A program made the translations under genes and the position numbers. Shown here one piece after another: positions 7,230 to 14,975 of a stretch of 52,307 nt of DNA. The notes below the pieces were generated by a model, which made no database searches, was not told the origin of the DNA, and saw only the letters and a program-made list of their open reading frames with translations. This stretch comes from Clostridiales bacterium (GTDB lineage Bacteria; Bacillota; Clostridia; Oscillospirales; Oscillospiraceae), in NCBI GenBank assembly GCA_021203325.1, contig JAJQBL010000088.1, positions 1-52,307 on the forward strand, read 5' to 3'. The stretch's first letter is position 1. The number at the start of each line of letters is the position of its first letter.

Positions 7230-7793
7230 TCACTTTTTCTGACCCATAAAGCCCATAAGGAAGGGGTCAGGGGCTTCCTCGTGCTGCCCGGCGTCCTTGG
7301 GCGGGGTACCGCCCCGCATCTGGTCGTTGACGGCGCTGGCCCGGTAGGCCCGCATGAGGCCGTCGAAGGCGGTCAGGTTGGTGCTGGTGGCCTCCGCGTC
7401 CTTGCCGGTCAGGTATTTCGCAAAGCCCGCGTCGTAGCCCATGCCCTGGAGCTGTGCCCCGGTCTGGACCTCCAGCTGCTGGCGCTGGAAGGCGGCCCGC
7501 TCGCTCTCGAACTGCCGCCGGTCCTTGTCCAGCTGGTACTGCTCCCGCTGGGTTTTGCTCATCTTTTCCAGCCGTTCCGCTTCGGTCAGGTTCTCCGCCT
7601 GCTCCTGCTCCCATTTGGTGCGGGCGGTCTGCACCGCTTTGGTGGCCCGCCGGTCAAACTCGGAGCGGTAGGCCGGGTTGCTGTCCAGCCACTGGTCAAA
7701 AGTCAGGCCGCTCCCGCCGGAGTTGTTTTCCTCCTCCGGGGTCTGCGCCGGGTTCTGCTCGGTGGTCTGGGTGGTGTTGGGTTCGTCTGCCAT
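7230..7793 (-). CDS. Capsid scaffolding protein (DUF4355-like)
   Basis: 187 aa from ATG 7793, preceded by GAAAGGAGTTATTCAC; a longer in-frame reading from 7880 runs through a terminator hairpin and is rejected. Acidic, Gln-rich N-terminus (PNTTQTTEQNPAQTPEEENN), long charged coiled coil (about residues 55-125, EKMSKTQREQYQLDKDRRQF), and a C-terminal tail FLMGFMGQKK. This composition and the place before the capsid gene are typical of phage scaffolds. Confidence 0.8.
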   Translation of the reverse strand: MADEPNTTQTTEQNPAQTPEEENNSGGSGLTFDQWLDSNPAYRSEFDRRATKAVQTARTKWEQEQAENLTEAERLEKMSKTQREQYQLDKDRRQFESERAAFQRQQLEVQTGAQLQGMGYDAGFAKYLTGKDAEATSTNLTAFDGLMRAYRASAVNDQMRGGTPPKDAGQHEEAPDPFLMGFMGQKK

Positions 7794-7853
7794 GTGAATA
7801 ACTCCTTTCGCGTCCTGCAAGTTCAAGCCCTCGCAGTGTCGTGGTTTGGGTAT

Positions 7854-7877
7854 GAAAAAAGCACCCGGAAGGTGCTT
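7854..7877 (-). terminator. Intrinsic terminator upstream of the scaffold gene
   Basis: Minus strand reads GAAGCACC-TTCCG-GGTGCTTTTTTC, a stem of about seven pairs followed by six T. With the next hairpin it insulates the scaffold/capsid genes from the accessory operon upstream. Confidence 0.75.
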
Positions 7878-7948
7878 CAATCAATGGATTTGATTTTGCA
7901 TTTTGTTGGGGTCAACAAAATGGTCTGCATATGCGTTTTGGACATAAG

Positions 7949-7974
7949 AAAAGCACGGCTCACGTCGTGCTTTT
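7949..7974 (-). terminator. Terminator of the Panacea cassette
   Basis: AAAAGCACG (7949-7957) pairs with CGTGCTTTT (7966-7974); it lies 16 bp after the stop codon of the 7990-8406 gene and works on either strand. Confidence 0.75.
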
Positions 7975-7989
7975 CAATGTTATTGATTG

Positions 7990-8406
7990 TTATCTTTTAT
8001 ATCCTTCGTTATCTCCTATAAACAGATAAAAGGCATAAAAAATCTGATGTATCATCACGCCGACAATTCTACCGACAATGGGATTGTTGTTGGGGTAGAG
8101 CCGTATAACCGTAAATTTAGAGTAATTTTTTTCTTCAAAGCGATTCTTAAATGCTGTTGGAATCTCTTTGTTAATTTTTAGATTTTCAAGTTCAAACCCT
8201 ACTGCTTTTCCTCTTTGCATGAGAACAAGATAGGTATCCTTTGACAGTTCAATCATACGATTTAACATCTGGGCTTTGTACTTGTCTTCAAAATTCTTTG
8301 GGAGGTTGAAATAAGCAAAGTTGAATTTCAGATATTGAGGATTGTAGCACTTTGTGCAAGGCCTAACGCCTCCGGTTTGCCTCTTAATCTTCTTGTCTTT
8401 AGGCAT
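7990..8406 (-). CDS. Unknown protein, probable toxin partner of Panacea antitoxin
   Basis: 138 aa from ATG 8406, which overlaps the stop of the upstream Panacea gene (ATGCCTAA), so the two are translationally coupled. Basic N-terminus MPKDKKIKRQTGG, a short CTKC pair, then helix-rich middle (LPKNFEDKYKAQMLNRMIEL) and a C-terminal VIRLYPNNNPIVGRIVGVM-IHQIFYAFYLF segment that faintly recalls the last strands of RelE-like folds. The A+T-rich base use differs from the GC-rich phage genes. I do not recognise the family. The toxin idea comes from pairing with a Panacea protein and from the private promoter and terminator. Confidence 0.55.
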   Translation of the reverse strand: MPKDKKIKRQTGGVRPCTKCYNPQYLKFNFAYFNLPKNFEDKYKAQMLNRMIELSKDTYLVLMQRGKAVGFELENLKINKEIPTAFKNRFEEKNYSKFTVIRLYPNNNPIVGRIVGVMIHQIFYAFYLFIGDNEGYKR

Positions 8407-8896
8407 TTTCAATCACATTACGAGCAAAATACTCTTGAATCAGTTCAGTCGGGATTTCAGCGTTAAGGCCATGCTCTCTAACGGTGACATCCCAGGGCGT
8501 CCCGTCCTCGTGCGTCATATTGCGAAGCTGCCATGCGGTAAAAATCGCAAAATTATCATAGGTCAGATTAAGCGATTCTGCCTCGTTGTCGCTGATAGCC
8601 TCGACTGCCGCTATGTTTTCAGGAGTTGCATCAATCGAAATAGCATCGCGCCCAAAGCTCTTTAACTCCTGATATACCTCAGGCACGACTGGGCCATGCT
8701 TCCATGCCATAATCTTTTCCGGAAACAGTGGCCGATTCTCCAACGCTAAATGAATCCCCTGAGCAAAATAAAGAAGTTTTTGCAGTTTGAGGTGTGTAAG
8801 CCCTTCGTAAGCGCCGTATTCATCGGTTTCAAATTCCATTCTTCTGGCGTCATTTTGCCAAACAAGCCATGTTGCAGCAGCAAAAGCGGTGGTCAT
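8399..8896 (-). CDS. Panacea/SocA-like (DUF4065) protein, probable antitoxin
   Basis: 165 aa from ATG 8896, preceded by GGAGGAAGG; the longer frame starts within the promoter region. Motifs of the Panacea domain: THLKLQKLLYFAQGIHLALENRPLFPE (about residues 35-60), IMAWKHGPVVPEVYQELKSFG, then LNLTYDNFAIFTAWQLRNMTH. These domains occur in SocA (an adaptor antitoxin) and in many PanAT toxin-antitoxin pairs where they neutralise unrelated toxins. First gene of a two-gene operon with its own promoter inside the head module. Confidence 0.85.
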   Translation of the reverse strand: MTTAFAAATWLVWQNDARRMEFETDEYGAYEGLTHLKLQKLLYFAQGIHLALENRPLFPEKIMAWKHGPVVPEVYQELKSFGRDAISIDATPENIAAVEAISDNEAESLNLTYDNFAIFTAWQLRNMTHEDGTPWDVTVREHGLNAEIPTELIQEYFARNVIENA

Positions 8897-8936
8897 ATCT
8901 GTCACATCCTTCCTCCTCGATTTGTTTGTCAACTAT

Positions 8937-8964
8937 AGTATACCACGTTTTGCCTTCTGTGCAA
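8937..8964 (-). promoter_or_regulatory. Promoter of the Panacea cassette
   Basis: On the minus strand TTGCAC (8959-8964), 16-bp spacer, TATACT (8937-8942), about 40 bp before the ATG at 8896. Confidence 0.6.
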
Positions 8965-9049
8965 CGAAAAAATTGAAAAAAATTTTGCTTATTTGAAAAG
9001 ATTGATGCTTATTTGCTGCAGATACTACAATCAGTGCAACCGGAGTGGG

Positions 9050-9262
9050 TCAGTTCCCGCCGCCTGCGTCCTCCTTCGGCTCGAAATGGTGCCCGTTTCC
9101 GCAGTCCTGAGAATCGGTGGGCCGCCTGAACAGCAAATCGTCAGGAATTTCATTATACCAGTCGCATTTCCTTCGTCCATGGAAGTGCTTGCAGTCGTTA
9201 CACAAACAGCGAACCACACCGGGGTCTGTATAAAAGCGGTCTGGATATTTATGAGCTTCCAT
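9050..9262 (-). CDS. Small cysteine-rich phage protein
   Basis: 70 aa (MEAHKYPDRFYTDPGVVRC). Cysteines in CLCNDC, KCDWY and DCGNGHH suggest a metal site. ATG 9262 follows CGGAGG and starts 2 bp after the ADP-ribosyltransferase stop, so the two are co-translated. Short proteins like this are common behind MuF genes in clostridial phages; function unknown. Confidence 0.6.
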   Translation of the reverse strand: MEAHKYPDRFYTDPGVVRCLCNDCKHFHGRRKCDWYNEIPDDLLFRRPTDSQDCGNGHHFEPKEDAGGGN

Positions 9263-9264
9263 CG

Positions 9265-9666
9265 CTATGCCTCCGTCATGTAAATGATATTCCCGTCAAC
9301 CCGGTCAACGAAGAGCCTTGCGTTTCGCTGGAATAGCACTTCTTGTTCCTTGATATTGATGCTGGAGATGTCTTTTCCGTGTTTGGAAGTAATTACATAC
9401 TGAATCTCCATACTTGGGTCATAGACGGTTTTCCCGGTGGATGTATAAGCAGAGAAAAGAATGGCTTCATCTTTGCGATGCTGTGCCAAAAACGCCGCCG
9501 GGTCATCTATCATGCCAGTGCTGACAGACCGGTAAACTGTCCCTTCATAGTCGGGCAGTTTGGCCAGCGCCGTGTCCAGGTCCCGCACAAGCTGCGCCTG
9601 CTTTGCGGTCAATGTGTCGCCATTTCTCAGCGCATCGTTCAGCGGATAGGCCACCCCGGAGGACAT
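9265..9666 (-). CDS. ADP-ribosyltransferase domain, split from the MuF head protein
   Basis: 133 aa from ATG 9666. It shows the R-S-E signature of arginine-type mono-ADP-ribosyltransferases: YRSVSTG (Arg), FSAYTSTGK (STS-like) and IKEQEVLF (ExE). In-frame codons continue upstream without a stop into the end of the MuF gene (G-I-L-N-E-K-D-I-R-A-I-Q-D-Y before the Met), matching the usual fused MuF-ART layout. A one-base frame change at AAAAAT (about 9717-9724) now separates them. Phage ART domains of this kind may be packaged in the head and delivered into the host. No start signal for separate translation is evident. Confidence 0.75.
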   Translation of the reverse strand: MSSGVAYPLNDALRNGDTLTAKQAQLVRDLDTALAKLPDYEGTVYRSVSTGMIDDPAAFLAQHRKDEAILFSAYTSTGKTVYDPSMEIQYVITSKHGKDISSINIKEQEVLFQRNARLFVDRVDGNIIYMTEA

Positions 9667-9698
9667 ATAATCCTGAATGGCCCGTATGTCTTTTTCAT

Positions 9699-10781
9699 TC
9701 AGTATACCATCTTCGCCGGATTTTTCAACCTCGTTTTTCCCTCAACGTATTTTGCATACCACTCTTTATAGGTCATATACCCCGGAATAGTGACAGATTT
9801 CCCCGTCACCGGGTCCCTCGCCGCCCGGTTCACCCGATTCAGCTGTCCCCGGCTCATGTCGCACATGGTGGTAGAGCGGCAGTGGGGGTGCATGGGCGGG
9901 AGGTTCGTCCCCGGCGTGGCCTCCGCCACCGGGAACCGCTGGCCGTCCAGCTTCCGGCAGATCTCGCTTGTCCGCAGGTCCAGCGTGGCCAGATAGATAT
10001 AATACTCAATCCCCGCCGCCTGGTAGCCCATCAAATGGCCCTGATTGGCCACATAGTTGCACTCGGTCATCACCAGCCGCCGGGCGTTGTACTTCGCCCC
10101 CTGGGTGTCATCCAGGCCGATGACGGCCAGCAGGTTGTCCCGCATTTCGTCGTACCGCAGCCCCGCCAGCAGGCCCACGGTGACGGTCTCCTCCACCGCG
10201 TCGGCGAAGCGCTGGTTGTTGTCCCACAGGCGGTCAGACCAGTTTTTTCCACTCCAGTTGGCGGAGAGGGCCGCGGTGATCTGGTTGTCCCCCAGCAGGT
10301 CGAAGCGGTACCCCTCCCCGGTGTACTGCTCCACGTCGAAGATGGTGCGGTAATAACTTTGCTCCAGCGTGTCCGAGAGGCGGTCGCTGACATATTCCGC
10401 CTCGCTGAGGCCCACCCGCCGGGCCTGGGCGTAAATATCGTCCCGGAGGGCCTGCAAGCGGCTGATGCGGTTGGCGTAGGCCGGGGCGGAGAGCCGGGCC
10501 CAGATGTCCCGCTTCACCTGCCCGGTGGCGGTCCGGTACTGCTCCCGGAGGGCGTCCCGGGCCTCCTCCGTCTCCCGGACGGTCAGCAGCTGATTGGCCT
10601 TCTGCTCGTTCATCGCACCGCCCTTCACATAGGCGGAGAAGGTCTTTTCAATCTGCCCGACGATGTTCTCCTGCGCCTTGTCGTAGAGGGCGGTGATTTG
10701 CGCCACCGTTTTCTCCGCACGGGTGTGCAGCAGCTGCTCCAGATTCAGAGAGCGGCGCTTCCAGTAATCCCGGCTGTTCAT
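9699..10781 (-). CDS. Minor head protein (MuF/SPP1 gp7-like), C-terminally frameshifted
   Basis: 360 aa, MNSRDYWKRRSLNLEQLLHT. Long helical N-terminus, then the MuF signature near residues 270-310: LDLRTSEICRKLDG, PGTNLPPMHPHCRST. These proteins bind inside the portal vertex. The ATG lies within the end of the portal gene (4-bp overlap). The last codons (LKNPAKMVY then stop) come from an out-of-frame reading after a run of A; shifting back one base gives an open frame into the ADP-ribosyltransferase domain. Confidence 0.9.
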   Translation of the reverse strand: MNSRDYWKRRSLNLEQLLHTRAEKTVAQITALYDKAQENIVGQIEKTFSAYVKGGAMNEQKANQLLTVRETEEARDALREQYRTATGQVKRDIWARLSAPAYANRISRLQALRDDIYAQARRVGLSEAEYVSDRLSDTLEQSYYRTIFDVEQYTGEGYRFDLLGDNQITAALSANWSGKNWSDRLWDNNQRFADAVEETVTVGLLAGLRYDEMRDNLLAVIGLDDTQGAKYNARRLVMTECNYVANQGHLMGYQAAGIEYYIYLATLDLRTSEICRKLDGQRFPVAEATPGTNLPPMHPHCRSTTMCDMSRGQLNRVNRAARDPVTGKSVTIPGYMTYKEWYAKYVEGKTRLKNPAKMVY

Positions 10782-12301
10782 TCAGCCTCACGGCCAGGTA
10801 GGAAGCCGGCGACCTTCTTTTCCGCAGCCTCTTCCTCGGCGCCCTCAGAGGCTCCCATGCTCTGCTGGTAAACTTCCATATTCTCCTGTTTTTGCTGGCG
10901 GATGTTCCGCACCGCCTCCGCCGGGTCCCGGATGAACCACAGCTGAGAGAGCAGCGTCCGGTCGTCCACGATGCCCTGTAAACTGGTCACCATCTGCACA
11001 ATTTCCGTCTCATTGATGGGGGTGGAGATGGTGAACACCACGTCCACATCGGTGACAGGCACCTCCCGCATGGCCCCCTTCACCGTGAGCCAGCGGTTGT
11101 ACAGCGTCAGCCGCTCCTTGAGGCCCCGCTCCATCCGGCGAATCTTGTTCTTCACCAGCAGGTTCATGGTCAGCAGCTTCAGCTTGAGGGCCTGCCCGGA
11201 GCTGTTGCCCGCGAAGTTCTCGTCAGACATATCCACCGTCAGGGTCATTTTGTGCATCTCCCGGACGGCGGCGTCGGCCAGCACCTGAACGCTGCTCTCG
11301 TCGAAGGTTTTCTGAATATACTCCACTTTCGCGTCCAGCGGGGCGCCGTCGATGAACTTCTCCCGCAGCAACTTCTCTTCGTCACTCTCCCGGAGGCTCA
11401 TGCCGAAGAACACCAGCAGGGCGTCCACGAACTTCTGTTTGTCCGTGAACCGGTTGCTCATCAGGTTGTCATAGGCGTCGATGAGTGGAATGATTTGCTC
11501 AAAATCCCCTTGCCGTTCATCGTTGTTCTCGTAGGCGATGACGGGCACCGCGCCGAAATAGTGCGGCTCCGGCTCCCCCACCAGCTGGAAGGGGGCGGGG
11601 TATTTGTCCGTGGACTTGTACCGCTTCACCGTCTGGTCGGTGTAAATCGTCACCAGGTAGTAAAGCTCGCCGGTGCTTTTCTCCCGCCGCTCCCACAGGA
11701 CGGCGAAGAGCTTGTTGTGCTCCACGGTGGAATCCTCCACCAGAATCCCGTCCATGGGGGCGATGTAGGCGCTTTTCGGCTCCGGCACCGGGTCGGAGCT
11801 GGCATAGCAGACCTCCAGGCACTCGCCGTACACCCCCATACCCTTGCCGATGCGACTGTCCACCTCGCTGATGTGCTGCCGGTCGTAGGTTTCCAGCAGG
11901 GGGGAGAGGTCGATGCGCTGGCCCTCTTTCACGGCTGACGCCGCCTGTGGGCCATTCTGCGGGCCGTTCTTCTCCACTTGGTGCTGGGATATGCCGGGGA
12001 CGGTTGCGCCGCTCTGGGGGCCGTCCTCCGCCTCGTGGGTCTCGTTGGTGTCGTACTTCACCGGCTCCCCCAGATAATACCCCTGGGCGATGTCCACCAC
12101 GTACTTGGCGTAGTTCACCGCCACCAGCACCTCGTCCGCCTCCGGCTGCCTGCGGAGGTTGTCGTGCTGGCCCCGGTAGTACCGGTCAAGCCGGAGGAAC
12201 CGGCTGTTGGCCCCCTCCGCCTTCCGGATCAGGTGCCGCAGCACGGAGGAGGGGATGTCCTCCAGATTGGGGACTTCTTCCCGGTCTAAGTAGATGATCA
12301 T
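10778..12301 (-). CDS. Portal protein (SPP1 gp6-like)
   Basis: 507 aa from ATG 12301 (MIIYLDREEVPNLEDIPSSV), preceded by GAGGTG; longer in-frame sequence runs through palindromic repeats and is rejected. Family features: RFLRLDRYYRGQHDN near 35, AKYVVDIAQGYYLGEPV near 67-83, NDERQGDFEQIIPLIDAYDNLMSN in the crown region, FISTP-like VVFTISTPINETEIV late. Forms the dodecameric DNA channel to which terminase docks. An Ala/Gln/Gly-rich insertion (residues about 90-130) is unusual and low-complexity. Confidence 0.9.
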   Translation of the reverse strand: MIIYLDREEVPNLEDIPSSVLRHLIRKAEGANSRFLRLDRYYRGQHDNLRRQPEADEVLVAVNYAKYVVDIAQGYYLGEPVKYDTNETHEAEDGPQSGATVPGISQHQVEKNGPQNGPQAASAVKEGQRIDLSPLLETYDRQHISEVDSRIGKGMGVYGECLEVCYASSDPVPEPKSAYIAPMDGILVEDSTVEHNKLFAVLWERREKSTGELYYLVTIYTDQTVKRYKSTDKYPAPFQLVGEPEPHYFGAVPVIAYENNDERQGDFEQIIPLIDAYDNLMSNRFTDKQKFVDALLVFFGMSLRESDEEKLLREKFIDGAPLDAKVEYIQKTFDESSVQVLADAAVREMHKMTLTVDMSDENFAGNSSGQALKLKLLTMNLLVKNKIRRMERGLKERLTLYNRWLTVKGAMREVPVTDVDVVFTISTPINETEIVQMVTSLQGIVDDRTLLSQLWFIRDPAEAVRNIRQQKQENMEVYQQSMGASEGAEEEAAEKKVAGFLPGREAE

Positions 12302-12592
12302 AGTTTTATGCACCTCGGTTTCGTTGGTAGCTGTTAGCCGTTCGCTGCGATGGTTGGAACCGCCGGGTTTCCCCTGTCCAGTAGGGGCGAACAGCGTTCG
12401 CCCGGCCCGCTTTCCGGTTCCCTCTGGCGTTTCGTTGGCAAACAATGTTATCGGAAAAAGCAATTTCCTGTTCTGACTTTGCGGAACGGGGGAACATTCC
12501 TGCGGGCGCACACTGTGCGCCCCTACGGGGTGAGGGAGAGGATGTGGTTGAACCCCACGGCGATCGCACCGGGAAGAACCAGCCACTAGCCA
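12302..12592. repeat. Spacer with the same palindromic repeats in reverse order
   Basis: No gene seen. GTAG plus GGGCGAACAGCGTTCGCCC (12381-12403) and GGGCGCACACTGTGCGCCC plus CTAC (12504-12526). The pair is the reverse complement arrangement of the one at 7012-7166, while the DNA between the arms is not clearly alike. Confidence 0.7.
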
Positions 12593-13867
12593 CTAAACCC
12601 CTCTCGGCCTCCGCTTCACGCTGACCACCTGCCGCCCCAGAATGGTGCTGACGAAGTACCGCATGGCGTCCATCGCGTGGTCGTTGGCCTTCACCGGCCT
12701 GTCCTCGCCCCGTTCCCCGGCCTTCTCGTCCCAGACGTAGGCCTGGAACTCCTCCAGAGTGTGGACGCAGCTGCGGGAGAACACCAGCTCCCCGGCTCCC
12801 AGCCTTTGGGCGACGGTTCGGATGCCGTCCAGCACATCGTTGTCCGCCTTCTGGACGGAATACCCCCGCTGCCGCAGCTCCGCGATGAAGGACGCGGCGG
12901 AGGGGTCCACCACGATGGCCCGGGGGCTTGTGCCGTCCAGCCATGTCCGCAAGTCCTCCGCGAACTCGCTGTCGGTTTTTTGGCGGCGGCTTGTTCTGCC
13001 GGAGTAGTAATATTCCCGGACGCAGAACCAGCGCTCTCCGCCTTTCTCCCGCCGCCACAGCAGGAACACCGTGGGGTTCTGGGTGCCGTAGTCACAGGAG
13101 ACGTAGCTGTCCCCGGCCAGCTCCGGCAGCTTGTCCGCCACGTTCCGCTGTTCGGAGAACATATCGTAAATCCGGCCTTCCGCCGCCACCCACAGGCCCA
13201 GGATGTACCTGTCCCGGAACACCCCCTGATACATGGTCTCCGCGTCGGCGATGGCCTCCGGGGTCAAAATCGGGTTGTCCTCCATGTGGAAGTGGAGGTG
13301 GAGGGCGCTGTGCTGCTCCGGCTGTCCCTCCTTCACCCACTCCTGATAGAACCAGTGGCCGGGGCTCTCCGGGTTGCAGTTGAACCAGAGCTTTGCGTTC
13401 GGTTCGCTGAGGGTTCGGGCGATAGCCTGCTCCACAAAGAACCGGGGCATGAGGGCCACCTCGTCGAACAGCACCCCGCACAGGGTAATGCCCTGAATCA
13501 GGGCGTAGCTGCTCTCGTCCTTGCCGCCGAAGATGTAAAAGCGGTTCTCCCGCCCCAGCCCCCGCACCATGAGGACATGGTCAGACCGGCGGTAGCTCAG
13601 CGAAAAACACGCCGCCAGATCCGCCTGTTCCTGGGCGGGCCGGACGATGTTCCGCTCGGCGGAGGCCACCGTCTTGCCGCAGATGCCGAAGTTCTGGCCG
13701 TTGAAATACCGCATGGCCCACAAGATAAAGCCGGTGAGCATACAGACGGTTTTGCCGCTGCGCACCGCTCCGTCGCAGATAATGGCCTTGTACCGCTCCT
13801 GTGTGGAGGGGGTGAAGGCCCATTTCAGCACGGTTTTTTGTTTGGGGGAGAGTTCGGAAAGGGTCAT
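12593..13867 (-). CDS. terL: Terminase large subunit
   Basis: 424 aa. ATPase domain: Walker A GAVRSGKT (33-40), Walker B GVLFDEVALM (131-140), coupling region NCNPESPGHW. Nuclease domain acidic residues in SCDYGTQNPT, VVDPSAAS and NDHAMDAMRY. Packages DNA into the head together with TerS and the portal. The ATG overlaps the terS stop by 4 bp. Appears full length and intact. Confidence 0.95.
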   Translation of the reverse strand: MTLSELSPKQKTVLKWAFTPSTQERYKAIICDGAVRSGKTVCMLTGFILWAMRYFNGQNFGICGKTVASAERNIVRPAQEQADLAACFSLSYRRSDHVLMVRGLGRENRFYIFGGKDESSYALIQGITLCGVLFDEVALMPRFFVEQAIARTLSEPNAKLWFNCNPESPGHWFYQEWVKEGQPEQHSALHLHFHMEDNPILTPEAIADAETMYQGVFRDRYILGLWVAAEGRIYDMFSEQRNVADKLPELAGDSYVSCDYGTQNPTVFLLWRREKGGERWFCVREYYYSGRTSRRQKTDSEFAEDLRTWLDGTSPRAIVVDPSAASFIAELRQRGYSVQKADNDVLDGIRTVAQRLGAGELVFSRSCVHTLEEFQAYVWDEKAGERGEDRPVKANDHAMDAMRYFVSTILGRQVVSVKRRPRGV

Positions 13868-14232
13868 GATTCCTTCTCCAATGCGTCAAAGAGACGGGAG
13901 GCGGCGGCCTGTTGGGCGGGGTTCTCCTCCTGGGTGGGCCTGTCCCGCCACTTGTCCGGGCGGCGGTTTTTCAGCCAGAAGATTTGCGCCGTGGTGTTGC
14001 CGTCCAGCGCGGCGGACAGCAGGGCGTTTTCCACCGCGTAGTCCACAACCTCTTTGCCCTTTTTTAGGGCCTGCGAAATCTGCGGATATTTCTCTTTCCA
14101 ATCATACAGGGTGCGAACGCCGCACCCGCAGTTCTTCGCAATCTGTTCGTCGGTCAGGCCGTCCCTGGCCCAGCCCTCCAGCAGCAGGAGGCCCTCCGGC
14201 TCCAGCCACTTCTCGTATTTTCCCTTCGCCAC
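13864..14232 (-). CDS. terS: Terminase small subunit
   Basis: 122 aa with GTG start at 14232 behind GTGAGGG. Helix-turn-helix: LEGWARDGLTDEQIAKNCGCGVRTLYDWKEKYP (about 18-50), then the oligomerisation helices QALKKGKEVVDYAVENALL and the motif NRRPDKWRDR close to the end. Recognises the packaging site and hands DNA to TerL. First gene of the late head operon. Confidence 0.9.
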   Translation of the reverse strand: MAKGKYEKWLEPEGLLLLEGWARDGLTDEQIAKNCGCGVRTLYDWKEKYPQISQALKKGKEVVDYAVENALLSAALDGNTTAQIFWLKNRRPDKWRDRPTQEENPAQQAAASRLFDALEKES

Positions 14233-14314
14233 AAGGCCCTCACCTGTCTTTCCAATGGGATAAAAATACCGCTGGCCCGGAGGTCAACGGCGGTAAGATT
14301 TTTCAAAATAGGGC

Positions 14315-14343
14315 TTGACATGGGTGTACATCTATGATATACT
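14315..14343 (+). promoter_or_regulatory. Promoter for two small plus-strand genes
   Basis: TTGACA (14315-14320), 17-bp spacer, TATACT (14338-14343). It diverges from the late operon and lies 32 bp before the next ATG. Confidence 0.8.
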
Positions 14344-14374
14344 TATATCAGAAACAAGGAAAGGAGGTAACACA

Positions 14375-14521
14375 ATGGGCCAAACAGATAGCCAGTTCAA
14401 GGCGTTTATCCGTTTCGTCCTTGACGCGCTCCGTGAGGTTTGTGAGGAAGAAAACCCTGAGAAGCGCCAGGCAAAGATGGACAGGATACTGGACAACCTC
14501 CAAAAGACCCTTGAAGATTAA
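14375..14521 (+). CDS. Small hypothetical protein
   Basis: 48 aa, MGQTDSQFKAFIRFVLDAL, fully helical and charged, ending NLQKTLED. ATG 14375 is preceded by AAAGGAGG. Own strong promoter immediately upstream. No family recognised; being transcribed against the phage operons, it is probably expressed in the lysogen. Confidence 0.65.
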   Translation: MGQTDSQFKAFIRFVLDALREVCEEENPEKRQAKMDRILDNLQKTLED

Positions 14522-14569
14522 CCCGGAGGGCGGCGCAAGCCGCCTTCCCTCTCTGTAAGGAGGTAAATC

Positions 14570-14821
14570 ATGCCGGATTCAAAGGCAAAAAAGGAGTGGA
14601 CAGCGGCGCATACAACACGGGTCGTTATGAACTTAAACCACAACACTGACGCCGATTTACTGCAAAAGCTGTCAGAGGTGCCCAGTAAACAGGGATACAT
14701 CAAATCGCTTATCCGTGCCGACATTGCCCAGGAAGCCCGCCGCCGCTCCAGCATGACAAAAAAACAACAACAGGTGTTTGACAGTTTCAAGGCCATATCA
14801 GAAGGCAAGCCCTCGGAGTGA
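14570..14821 (+). CDS. Small ribbon-helix-helix-like protein
   Basis: 83 aa. The section TRVVMNLNHNTDADLLQKLSEVPSKQGYIKSLIRADI reads as one beta-strand and two helices, as in Arc/MetJ-type DNA-binding proteins; the tail is basic (QEARRRSSMTKKQQQ). AAGGAGG precedes ATG 14570. Second gene behind the 14315 promoter. DNA binding is inferred from the pattern only. Confidence 0.65.
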   Translation: MPDSKAKKEWTAAHTTRVVMNLNHNTDADLLQKLSEVPSKQGYIKSLIRADIAQEARRRSSMTKKQQQVFDSFKAISEGKPSE

Positions 14822-14842
14822 TCCGGGGGCTTGCCCCTTTTG
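14804..14842 (+). terminator. Intrinsic terminator
   Basis: GGCAAGCCC (14804-14812) pairs with GGGCTTGCC (14827-14835), followed by CCTTTTG. The stem begins in the last codons of the preceding gene. Confidence 0.8.
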
Positions 14843-14918
14843 TGGCAACCGGAATTGCACCGGGGACGCCAGACGATGACGCTGCCCTTTTTACGCCCAG
14901 GGCATGAAGGAGGTGAAC

Positions 14919-14975
14919 ATGAAGAAAGCAAGGTTGCGTATCCATCATTCCACGCTACTATTCTACCACAGGTGA
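14919..14975 (+). other. Possible 18-aa peptide ORF
   Basis: GAAGGAGGTGAAC precedes an ATG encoding MKKARLRIHHSTLLFYHR then TGA. The ribosome binding site is excellent but the peptide is very short and overlaps the end of the opposite-strand gene; coding is uncertain. Confidence 0.25.

Noticed and set aside
12302-12586. N-terminal extension of the portal frame
   Set aside because: It runs through palindromic repeats; the ATG at 12301 has a GAGGTG site and starts with the family sequence.
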